NCBI RefSeq assembly: GCF_000002995.4
Contig: NW_025062479.1
Location: 15,186,721 to 15,250,720 of the forward strand
Direction of reading: 5' to 3'
Length of the DNA stretch: 64,000 nucleotides
DNA from: Brugia malayi
Lineage: Eukaryota; Nematoda; Chromadorea; Rhabditida; Onchocercidae
How positions within the stretch are numbered: the stretch's first letter is position 1; the number at the start of each line of letters is the position of its first letter. The notes beneath the pieces are model-generated. The model made no database searches and was not told the DNA's origin. It worked only from the letters and a program-made list of their open reading frames with translations. The translations under genes and the position numbers were made by a program. Below, one piece after another: positions 10,701-23,567 of the stretch.

Positions 10701-13700
10701 CTACTATCACTGCTATTACCAACTGGACCACCATATTCAGCATTTTTTCCACATATGAATGCATTTTGAGGATTGTCATGAAGCACTTCAATTTGACGCT
10801 GCAATATGACAAAGAAAAAACTTAATTGATTAATTAATTATATTTCTTCTTATATGACAATTGTCAAATAATTACTTAATTAATAACATTTCAAATAATT
10901 TTATATTATGGTAGGAAAAATAATATGTTTAAGCCATATATACATATGTACATTTCCATTTTTGACCTTTGTTTGGACTGATAAATTTGAAATGATAAAC
11001 ATCGATAATAAAATTCAGGAACATTCTTTTCATATTTTCTATTTCTTGTTTTATAAGACGTTTCTTCTAATAAACAAAGTGATCATCCGATTATCTTATA
11101 AACAAATCTTTTCTTCCTTACTTATCATCATTAATTTGAAATAAATTAAATTGAAATAAACTGAGGAGAAAGTAAAGACAAATACAACGAGGAGAGAAAG
11201 AGAGAGAGAAAAGAAGAGAAAATGAAGAACTGACGATAAGAAAATCAAATAAAAACAAAAAAAAAATTAACCATCTAATTATCACACATTTTTCCTTTTT
11301 TTATACATCATCATGAATTACAACTAAATCGAATTCAATTGAATTAAATTAAAACAAGCATGAGAAATAGGAAAGATGAAAAGAGGTAAAATAAAGAGGA
11401 ACGGAGATAAAGAGGGAGAGAGAGATAACGAGATAAGAAGAATTAAAGATACGAGGATAAAATAAAAATGAAAATGAAACAAACAAACAGGGAAACAAAT
11501 ATCGTACCGTTTGCCGAATAGGTGCAGACCATGATTTCGATTTGCGTATGCGTGATTTGAAAAACATCACAACATCAGAATTATTAGAATTAATTAGATT
11601 GGTATGCTGCTGAAATTAAAGAAAAATAACAATGATACAAATGAATGAATGATGAAAAAGAAGGAAAAAGAAGAAAACTTAGCGATAATAAAGTAAGGAT
11701 GTTTGAAATAAAAAATAATAAATTTGAAATAAAATGATGAAAGGAAAATGTTTGACAAATAATTAAAATAAATGAATGATTATTTGTACAAAAATATTTG
11801 AATTAATTGATTATAATATGCATTAACAATTAATAAAACTTTTCATTTTTTTTTTTAGTCGTTGAAAACAAAATGAGAATGCGTAAATTATGGGTGAAAA
11901 ATTGGTTGATTTTTTTTTTTTTCAAATTTAGCACTAAAACAATTTAAAAAAAAAAAAAGAACCGCTGAATTGTTAATGTGCAAAAAATTAAAATTACTTC
12001 CAATAATGCGTGAAACAAAAACAAAAGAATAATTGACTTTCGAATTTAGTTGTATTTCAAAAAAAAACACCGGTTGTTTTTTGCATCATAGTCGATGATA
12101 ATTAATTATTAATTATTAAGTGTTAAGCAAATAATAGATAAATAACCAAATGAATGAATGAGTGAGTGATAACAACATATTTCATTATCAGTGATAACAA
12201 ACTGATTTAGGAGGAGAAAGAAGATGAGAAAAGATGATGAAAATTGAAATATAAATGATTTTGGTGTTGAAGTAAATATGAACCATTTTCATTAATAAGA
12301 AAAAGAAGTTGCAGAAATTAAAAAGGAAAGAAATAGTTCAAATAGTACTAGTTTTTATCCGAGGGAAAGGGAAAGAGAGAGAGAGGGAGAGAGAGTATAT
12401 TAAGTTAATAATGAGAAAAGCCTGAAAATGAAAGTAGAAAAGGCAAAAAATGAAGAGTTCATTATATTAAAGACTCTAAATATGCACTTCAACTTCAACC
12501 ACTTCATTGAACGCAGAATAGCTCTTTCAATTTATCATTTCTTTCTATCGAATATTTATTCAAAAATTTTTCGATCCATTTTAAAAAAAAAGAATTTAAC
12601 GAAAATAAAAAAAAATTTTTTTATTTTCTTAAATATTGACAAATTTTATTGGAAGTTAACATAGTAAATCATAAACTTAGAAGAAGACGAGAAAGAAATA
12701 TTTCATAACCAAAAATCAAACGTTTCAATAAAATAATGCTAAAAACCGGGAAAAATAATTATTAATTCTTATCAAATAATACATACTCAAAAAAAAAAAA
12801 AATGAGAAAAGGTAATAATTTCTGTCAAATAATATTACCAATCAAAAATGTATAAATATCAAAGAATAAAAATAAAAATAGAAATGTTAAATTGATAAAA
12901 TTATTAGCAATAATATATAATTTTAATAAATGAATAATTCAGTCATAAATAATGATAATATAATAAATGAGTGATAACAAATAATAAGAATATGAAATAA
13001 ATGAAGAGAATGATAAATAAAGATATCATTTATGTAGAAATGAATGATGCAATGATAAGGATATAGGTGACCTCAAAAAATATGGTTAAAGGAGGAGAGA
13101 GAAAGAGAAAGAAAGAAAGAATGAATGAGTGGTGGAATGTATTCTGATACTATCATACAAGTCCCATCCTTTTGACTATCCGTTTCATCCCGCGAAATTT
13201 CAATTGCAACCATTCTTCTTCCGTATTCTCCTACTTAGCTTCTTTAAAGACAAGGAGAGAAAGAGAGAAAAAACTAAAATTATGCATAAATAAAATAATT
13301 ATTGATTATTACTTATTAAAAAAAAAAAAAATGGAATTAAAAATTGACATGATAAGAAGAATAATGCACAAGTTGGATTAATGGGCTAAATTTAAATTAG
13401 ACTTGAAATAGATGAGTAAAATAAATTTAATTCATAATTTCAACTAATGGAGGTATGAAATTGAGTATAATAGTTTTGTTTTTGCTTCAATAAACAATTC
13501 TAACACAATCATAGGACAATGATAACGATAATGGTGATGATAAAGATGATAACGACGATAATGCAAAAGATCAAGAAATATCCCACTTTCGAAATTATTT
13601 GTTCCAATTTGGCAATTTATTAATATTAGCGATAATCTACTATCATTTTATATCACTTCTATTTTATCACATCATAATCATTTTAAGTCATCAATTTAAA

Positions 13701-16700
13701 TTTAGACCATTTTAAAACAAATATTAACAAAAACTCAAAATTAATTAATTAAACTATTTTTCTTTTTTTTTGCTCATTTCATACTAGATTGGATCTTAGC
13801 TATCATTACAAAACACATATACATTGTGTAGTTTTTATTAATTTAACGTTAATTTCAAAAATAATAACAATTATCAATAGAAACGATAATGTGAAATAGA
13901 TTACTGCCAATAAATTTACATAAATCTTTTTTAAAGACATTCGTTTACTTTATGTTGATCATTTCTTATTATTATTTACATTATTGAATATCACAAATAA
14001 TGAATAGTTAATTTTCTCTTATTCTATCAATTTTGATCCTTTAATTATCCTTTTAACGGAAAATACATGAAAATTTTTAATGGTGAAAAGAAAAATTAGA
14101 AGGAAATAAAATGCTGAAAAAGGAAAAAGATGGAAAGAATGAGGGAGGGAGGGATAAAGAGAGAGAGAGAGAGAGAGAAGAAGCGAAAAGAGAGAAGGGA
14201 AAACGAGATTATTGAAATTCATTAAATGAATAAAATTTTATTGAATATATGTGATGGAAGTTTAGAAATGAAAAAACTTGTACAATTTTGAAAAAAGTCA
14301 ACTGACTTTGATTTTAATAAACAAATGGCATTTTTATGAAATTTATCGTTTTTATTAAAGAACATAAAATGGCATAACATTATTTTACTGATATATTTTC
14401 TTCGTTAACATTTATGAATACAATTTGTTCAATATCAATAAAACAATGATTAAATTTGTTTTCATATCATTAAATAATTGTTTACTGTCTGTTTGTGTTA
14501 ATCTTTACGTATCTTTTGTTGATTAACTTTTTTTAAATTCGAAAAAAAACACTTGATATTTTTAAAGTTAATTAATTAATATTAATCAAAATAATAATTG
14601 AACCAATCATATTTAGTTCATAGCACGGTTTTATTCTTTATCAATATTAATATTCTATTGTCAATTCTTTTCTTTTCTAATTTATAAAATCAGGAAAAGG
14701 ACAAGAAAAGTCTAAATAATCTTGCATAAATTTTTTTTTAACAATATTAATTAACAAACTAATTTCGCTTGACTAATTTCTTTGGTTAAAAATTATTGCT
14801 TGATAATTTTTCATTCATTCAACATCTTCCTCCTTCCTTCTTCCAGGAAAAAAAAAGCAACAACGATAAATGTCATGGTTAGCTCAGCATTTGCAAATGT
14901 AATTTTCGCTTGAAAAGACTTCCAAAATAAATTGATTTGAAATTAAATAGAATGTAAATGAGTGCTAAAAAAAGCCATCATATGGCACTTGGCCTTCAAT
15001 TTCATATAGTAATATCCTTGAAAAAAACAAAAAAATAACGGTTTTTTCCGCCCTTTTTTCATTCTTTTGTCCTTGCATGTATTCCTTCAATGGCATCCTA
15101 TTATCATATGTCAAATTTTAAAATTTAAATTTCAAACTGAACAAATTTTAAACTCAAAAATTAAAATTATTAGTTTATCTGACCAGAATTTGAAACAATG
15201 AGAGAAAATATCTGACCCTTTTGAAATGTTTTCCATTTCTGCTCAATTCATTTTCATCCATGCAACATTCATCAACAAAATGTGACAACGGTTCATTTGA
15301 ATCATCATCCGGAAAATCGGTAATAGTATTCCGGCTAGATTTGCATTCTCTATTCGATGTGTAATTTGCTTTTTGCTTTGCACGAAGTGAAAGATGAAAT
15401 ACCTGGCGTCTGATCATTCCCAAACGATCATGCCCTAATGTACACTCCTACATAGCAAACCTCAAATATCAGACAAAAATGATCAAAAATGAATAATTCA
15501 ATGCGAGGAATATCAAAGTTAAGGCAGTTATTGCTAGCCCCTAAATAATAACTGGGCTAACAAAGAAAAAATTATAATCATTACTACAGATATTGATTAT
15601 ATATAATATATGCAAAGGGAAAAAAAAAGTGAATCGAATATTTTCCAGAAAAAAGAAAAAAAATTACCGTCCGTCTTTTTTTCAAGAAATATTGATTAAA
15701 ATTTTCTAAAATTATAAAGTTCCATTCTTAATTTAAAAATCAAAAAAAGAAAAAAGAAAGCACAGCAATTTGGATCATTTCAAATTCGTGTAAACTAAAT
15801 GCTAACAAACAATCAAAATGAGAAATAAAAAGAAAAAACTTTTTCCTTTTTCAAAAAAAAAGGAAAGAAAAAGAGAGGATAGCTTGTAAATCGTTAAATC
15901 TCTCACTCTCTTTCTCTCCTTCTCTCTCTATCATTCTATCTTTTTTCGTCTCTCTCTTTTTTATCACTTCATCAATATCAGTGATGAAAACTGTTTAAAG
16001 TGAAGAGAGAATAAAATGAAATTGAACAATGACAGAGTGGTATTTGCAAGCATCATCAATGCTTAAATCGTTTTTTTTTTAAGTTAAATTTTTTTTTTTT
16101 TTTTTAGCTAGATAAGTGAATTAAAAAAAGATATTTTCAACTAAATTAAGTAAATTGAAACAAATGAAATAAAAATTTACGGAAATATTCGAATGAAAAA
16201 AACAAGATAAAATAAAATAATTGACTTAGTCTTTGGTAAAATTTATTTTTCTTTTTATTTAAAAACTTCACTCATTTTTAATTCTTTACCAAATACCAAT
16301 TTTTCATTTTCATTTCCAGTACTATTATTTCTCCAACTCTATCCATCATTAGTCTTATTATCTTACATCACTATCTCATGACAAAATAAAAATAGCAACA
16401 ACAACAACAACAATCTTTCTTATTTACGTAACTTTTCAACTACACTATTTGAATTTCTAAAATTTTGTTAATCAAAAACTAAAAGAAAGAATATGTCCAA
16501 AAATTTTAATTTTAATATCAAATAAATATTGAACAATGATATCATTCATAGAGTTGATTTGTATAAAAATTAAATATAATTTAATTGCTAATAATTAATG
16601 AAAATTAAATTATCAATTAAAATATCCCACATATTTACAAATATCACTCTTACCTAATTAATAATCACTGATTCATTAATAACACGCATACAAGGATGCC

Positions 16701-17019
16701 CTTGTATACACACACACACACACACACACAGACATTAGACAAACTTAAATATATGAGTATGGATGAAATAGGTAATTGTTAATGAAGAAATCAAAATGAA
16801 AAATAAGCACTTAATTAATTAGGGAGAAGAATAATTATGAAAGCGAGGATGATGTGAAATGAGAAGTTAAGGTTGCTGAGGTGAGGTAGAACTAGAAGTG
16901 TTGATCGATATAATTGCGCCGCGCTTTTCTTCCTCTTTCTTATTTCTTCCGCGGGACAAACTTCTCCTTCCTTTTCAAACATTTATCATCCACAATCTAT
17001 CTCCTCTCTACCTCTCCCT

Positions 17020-17058
<39 letters not shown>

Positions 17059-20000
17059 CATTACATCACGATACACAACTATATTATCCCTCTTTTAAAC
17101 TTTATTTCTTTTTAAATGCATTTCCAGTGGATATGTCAATTTACTTGTCATTGGTAGTAAAGTCAAAGTATCTCACATATAAAGTAACTTACTATCATTG
17201 AGAGTTAGATTTATGGCAAAAAGTCTTTCCTCTTATTTTTCACTTCTTGAAATTCATTTAAATACATAAAAAGGATGAAAAAAAAAAAGGAAAAAGTGGT
17301 GAAGAAGTATAATAATGGATTAAATACTAGAAATGAATGAAATTTGAAATATTAAATGAATTTTATATTTATATATCAAATAGAAGAAATAAAAACTTTA
17401 AAGGAAAAACGAAAGTATATGAATAAAATTAAATGCAAAATAGAATAATCAGAGCAATTCAATGAAAGGAATAAAAAGAAATGAATGAAATTAAACTATA
17501 TTAATTAAAATTTATTGCATAAAATAGTTGTAAAATAGAAGAAATAAAAAATTTTAGGATAGAAATGAATATTATAAAAGTAGCAGTTTCATTTTATACT
17601 TACTACAAGTATTTTATGCTTTATCATATTTTATTGATTGTCAATTGTCGCATCTTTTTTTCTGGGAGAAATGTAAACATTACCAATGACGTCAATAAAG
17701 CTAAACCAGTTTGCTTCACTAACAAATGAAATGAAATTTCAAAAAGAAAAAGTTCTAAATTTAAATTAATCATTTATGAAATGGGAAAACACTGGATATT
17801 TATTGAAATTTGTTGAATTAGATAAGCAAATTGGACTTAAACAAATAATAAATTATTAAAATTATTGACATATTGATCAATGAGCTAAATAATGAATTGA
17901 AATAACAAATTAACAGATGATTTGGTAAGTTATATTTTTATTTGACAAATTAACCAGAAAGTTTAAAGAGTTAGGCGAACTAAAGTTGAAATCAGACATA
18001 TTACACTTTTCTTTTTTTTTAATAAATTTGACTTCAGAGGATAAATTTACTAAATTCTATCAAATAAGTTAAATGATCGAACATATGGAATAAATTGCAG
18101 GCGCCAAAAATTGTAAATAATTGGTTAGGAAGAAAAAAGAGTGGATGGGAAAGAAAGAGTAAAGTTATATAAAGGGTAAAGGTAAAAGTAAGAATGGATA
18201 AGGATAAGGGTGAAAATTTTTTTATGATTAGGGTGAAATCTATTCCTATTAGATTGATTGATGGATGAATTTGGGTTTTTTTTAAAAAAAAAGAAAATTA
18301 AATCAAAAATCTTCTCCATCAGATTTTTTTTTTTTTTTAACATTGAAGAATAAGAAGTAAGAGAGAAAGGGGGGAAAGAAAGAGAGAGAGGGAGAGAGAG
18401 GGGGAAAATAGACAAAATGTTAGATATGAGAGAGTGATTAGATAAGGTAAAGAGAATGGATATTTAAAGAAATATTATGATCGAAATATAACAATTATTG
18501 ATAGAATATGCACTTCTTTTTTTTGGTGTTCTGAAAGGTAAGAAAAAGGAATGCGTAGATTGAATTTAAATGTCGACGTACGTATCACATATACATAACA
18601 TAAAGTTAAATATACGTGTAATACGTGTTGCAAATGTCTATAAAATATGATATTGTCATCCTAGAGTTTATCAAAAGATTAAAATAAAAAATCTAAAAAA
18701 AAGAAGAGATCAAAATGATACTTTATTCGGTGATGTTGGAGATGAATTCCTATTAATGGTAGTTGTGCTAATAGTTGTGCAACATTGGTCACCGTTAGAG
18801 CATTGTAATTTTTCGGGACTAACAATCTGAACAGGTGGTTTTCGAATTTCTCGCAGTGCCATCTTTTGTAATGCATCACGTCGATAAATGCTTAAATGTC
18901 GCATATCATCGATACGTTCAGCAACCTACAAAATTTAAATCACGTCATGCGAGAAAAAAAAGATCGTCATCTCTTTTTGAACTAATTTTCACAAAATTAT
19001 TAACATTTTCTTTTTAATAAAAAAAAAAAAAAATATTTCTTTACACGCATTATTTTTTTAGATAATTTCGATAAACACCGATTAATTTCAATAAATTTTA
19101 ACTAGTCACACTTGATAATTTCACAAGTTTTAATTGATTTGTTAAATAAAGTTTTTTATACAGCCTGAAAAAAAAAATTTGTTTTTTTTTTTCAGGCTGT
19201 ATAAAAATTTATAAATTTTTTGAAAATCAATACAAGGAAGCAAATTTCCAAAAAAAAGCAAACTCAGTCCTTTCCTTCCCTCTGGAGTCATTTGATTTAA
19301 AATGAAAAAGCTATTTTTTCCTCTTGTTTTTCTGTTTTCGACATAAAATCTTTGGGAAATTGTTTCATTCTCTCATTCCTTTTTTCAAACATTTTTCTGT
19401 TATTTCTTTTTCTTTTTTTGAAGGAGAAAAATGTATTTTTTTTTATTCCGTTAACTTAATACTTTTTTTGACACTAGAACTACTTTAATTGCTTTTCTTT
19501 GTTATTAGTTATTTTATTAATTGTGCAATTTTTATAAAGTTAAAAATTTGTTAATCTAAAATTTATTTAATGAATAGAACTACACAAAAAAGTATGCACC
19601 ATATAATAACAGAAATTTCACCCAGTTTAATTTGTTTTTGGTTTTCACTCATTCTAGAACTGATAATATAGGACAACAAATTAATATTAAATTAATTTAA
19701 TTTATTAGCAAAAATTTCCCTTTACTTTTCATCGTTTTTCCGATAGTTTAAAGTTAGCACACAATTAAAATATACCAAAAATAATTTTATATGTCGCAAC
19801 AAATTAGTAATTGTATTATAAAAAATAGAAAAAAAGTAAAGTAATCAAAAATTTTCAAATAAAGTCATGAGGAAAATTCATTTTCTAATTTTCGTCAAAT
19901 TTATTCAAATAATAACAAAAAATTGTTTTAGGCAATGTAAAAAGTATATATTTTAATTGATCCCTTATTTGTAAATTCTAAATTCATTTGCCAATTCTTT

Positions 20001-23000
20001 TCTCCTAATTTTCTAAAATTAAACTTAAAGTAAGAATACCTGTGCAAGTAATGTAGATGTTTCAGTTGTTGTGAGCATTATCAATTTGTTTAAATTTGGC
20101 TCATTATTAAAAATATCCAACTGAAAATATATTTAATTGTAAGTTTTATTTATGTTACTTTTTAATAAATTGATATTATAACGCTCTAATAATTTACCAT
20201 AAAATACTTTAACATAACTGAATGAATGGAATGCTAGAAAAGGTAAAGTGAAACTAATTGCTCCACTTAACTTATTAATTAGTGATATCATGTCATATCA
20301 TATCAAATCATCCCTTTATTATTATTCTATTATAAACCATCTCAACCTTCAATGATTCGCCTTCTTCGATATATTTGTCAACGGTTGTTAATGCACTGGC
20401 AGCATTACCCGCTGTACAGTCATATGGTATTGTCGTCAACAGTTCAACACCACGATGACACCAATTATTCGCCTAAAACTCTTGAAAATAATACATATTT
20501 GATACTGAAATTATCCGTTATTAGAATAAAGTAATTCAATAAAGTGTAATCGGTAATGATAATCAATAAACACTTAATTTGAATATAAAACTTTAACATA
20601 AAATACAAACAAAAAATAAAAATTGAAATTCTTTCTTTTATGTTTCCAAAAATTTTGGAAGAAATTTTTTCAAATATTCGAAGTTTTTGGAGATATTAAT
20701 TTATAAATGCAAGTGCAAAAATTGAGAAAAATTTTGAAACTTTATGAAAGAAGTGGAAATGTGAGAATAAAAATTGAACTTCCCTGATAAAATTTCAAAA
20801 AGAAATGCAATAGAAAATTAAACAAAGTAAACTATTCAAGATTTTTACTATACCACTTATTGTGCTTCCATAATTCATAGATCAAAATAATTCAGTAATT
20901 TTTCATATGCAAAAAACTTTGGTCTCCAAAATTATTCCTATATTAAAATCTATTAAAAGTAAATTGAAACTGGACGATGCAAAAGACTCCTTGAAAAGAG
21001 TTATTGGTTGAAACTTAGGATGATTAAGTTAAAAGGATTTAAAGTTTGTTGAAGAGAGTATATACTTAGAACAAATGGCTTCTTCACATCTTTTAGATAA
21101 ATTTGGAAGCATTTTAAAAATTTTGTACCAAGAAGCATGATTAATAACTTATTGCTTCTTAACATGTCTGATATACAAATGACTGATGTTTACACGTTTG
21201 TACGTATATCTATGGATAATTACTTCATCTTAATATAGTTAAAAGACTGAAAAGTTAAAAGACTTTTGTATACGTGTTTAGATGTCTATCTATGTACTTC
21301 ATAACAAATAATTTATTATATATCTCAGGCAAAGCGCATCCTCAAAATCGTAGAAATATCAATCGTTGCTTCATTTTGTAATAACCATTAATGAATTTTA
21401 TAAAATTACCGAATTCTGTCATGTCCTTACTTCTTTGAATTTTAATTTAAGTAAATAAAAATAGTTTTATCTTGCATCAAAGAAACTTCTCTCTATTTTC
21501 GTTTTTTTTTTTTTTTTTTTTCCATTTTCTTGTTAATCATTTTAAGATAGAACTTGAGGAACTATTAAAAAGGACATTCTCTTAAGAATCATTCTTGTCA
21601 GTAAATACTTCTTCATTAATCATGAAAGATAAATACGAGTATTATGCACTTAAAGATGTTGATTTAAAAGAAAATTTGCATATTGAATAATGAAATAATT
21701 TAAAGTGTTGAATAATTTGAATAGGATAATTAATAATTTACTGCATGTATTTGTTGATGCATGTCCTTGCTTAGTCGTAGCACTTGGCTACGTCGTTCAA
21801 GTGCGCCGCTTAATGCATCGGCCATACGATCCAGTTCATCACATTTTGGTAACAAACTTGCTGTTAATTCAACATCCTGTGATGAGATTAGCTCTTGTCC
21901 TGCATCTCGTAATAAACGTGCTCCATCCACGTCTTCCTGAAATTGAGAATAATGGTAGTAATAATAATGATAATCAGAACAGTAATAATAATGATAATAT
22001 CAAATATAATAGTTATAATAATAGCGATAATAATAATGACAGTGGCAGTGCTAGTAGCGATGACAGTAATGATAATGATAATAACAATAATAATAAGATA
22101 ATAGTAACAGTAATAATAATAAATTACTGTACAAACCATAGCTTGTTGACAATATTCAGCATGCGCTTGCGCTAATTGTTCAGCTTTTCTCACTCCATCA
22201 CCAACTTCTCGATGCTCTTCCAGATGGATCATATGCTTTGCAAATGCTGATTGTAGCTGCAATAATAGTAATAATAATAATGACGATAATAATAATAATA
22301 ATATTAACAACAATTATTGTTATATATTTCTACTAGGTTTTACTGTAAACATCATTACTCGTTTTTTTTTTTTTTTTAATTACTAATTTTTTTAGTAATA
22401 TTTAAAACTATGTGTGTTTTTACTTCCCATCTTCTTCTAGTTTATAATAATCTTCAACAATTGTTAATACATACAAAATTTAAACAGCATGCTTTTTCAT
22501 AGTTACTAGAAAGAAAAAAGAAAATCATATTTTATTATTATTGCTAAATTTGGTAGTATTTTATTAAAAGATCAATTTATATAAAATATTTTTTAAAAAA
22601 TAATTCATTTATAAAGTATTTATATAAGTTTGCATAAATAAAATGATTCACAGTAAGAAATTGTTTCGAGAATTCTCGAATAGATTTGCGAATTAAATTT
22701 GAGAAAATATCATAAAATTGTGAAAATATTGTTAGCTACTTTTTACCTATCGATTTTGTCAACAAAATTTAATATTATTAGCAATGAAATTTCAGAGAAG
22801 GATAATTTCGATATCTATTGATTAGATATAACTTTTCAAATAAATTTTCCTCCTAGACTGAAGAAAAAAAGAAAAAATTTCCATGAAGCTTGAAGGAAAA
22901 ATATCCAACTTATCATTTTCTTAGATGATGAATAAGAGAAATACAAATACATTATGTGAATCCTTCTCGAAAATATCTCAGATGTTTCTTATTTCTTCTA

Positions 23001-23532
23001 AAAAAGAAGCCTATGAAAGTTGTCAAAAGACATATGAATAAAAATGCTACTAAAAGTAATCATAAATGATAGATAATGACCATAAAAATGACATCATACA
23101 AACTAAAAGTTGGATAATTGGTGATTAGTACTAACAGTAAAAACAATACATAATTAGTTTGATAGGTGATGAAAATTTTAACAGTAAAATGATTATGCTA
23201 AGAATATGAATAGGTGAAGTGGAAATGAAATGAAAGGATGATAAGGACGACAAAGTGGACAGAAGAAGTGTCACATTATTATTCTCTTTCATATTTATTT
23301 ATATTGATAGTCATCAGACTAATAGAAGCAATTTGCGCTATTAGAAATGGGTTGTCCAGAAACTTCGTTCCATTCCCTATTAGCCATAACATCATTTTCA
23401 ATTTCAATCGGCTATTAGGATTTCATTTAGCTACTTCAATCAGTATCGATACAAGAATTCAGTAATTCCTTTGACATATCAAGAAAACGATATTACTCTA
23501 GCTTTTTTATTTTTTTAATTGCTCTTTTTTCC

Positions 23533-23567
<35 letters not shown>

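Larger units (their letters stand above)
15448..18721 (-). other. GEF intron (3.3 kb)
   Basis: Holds a CA microsatellite (16708-16730) and a CT tract (about 17011-17054). Otherwise A+T-rich, with no coding signal found. Confidence 0.65.

Noticed and set aside
21705..22175. Long plus-strand open frame of 156 codons
   Set aside because: Antisense shadow of GEF exons 11-12 joined by an AAT-type microsatellite (Asn/Ser-rich).
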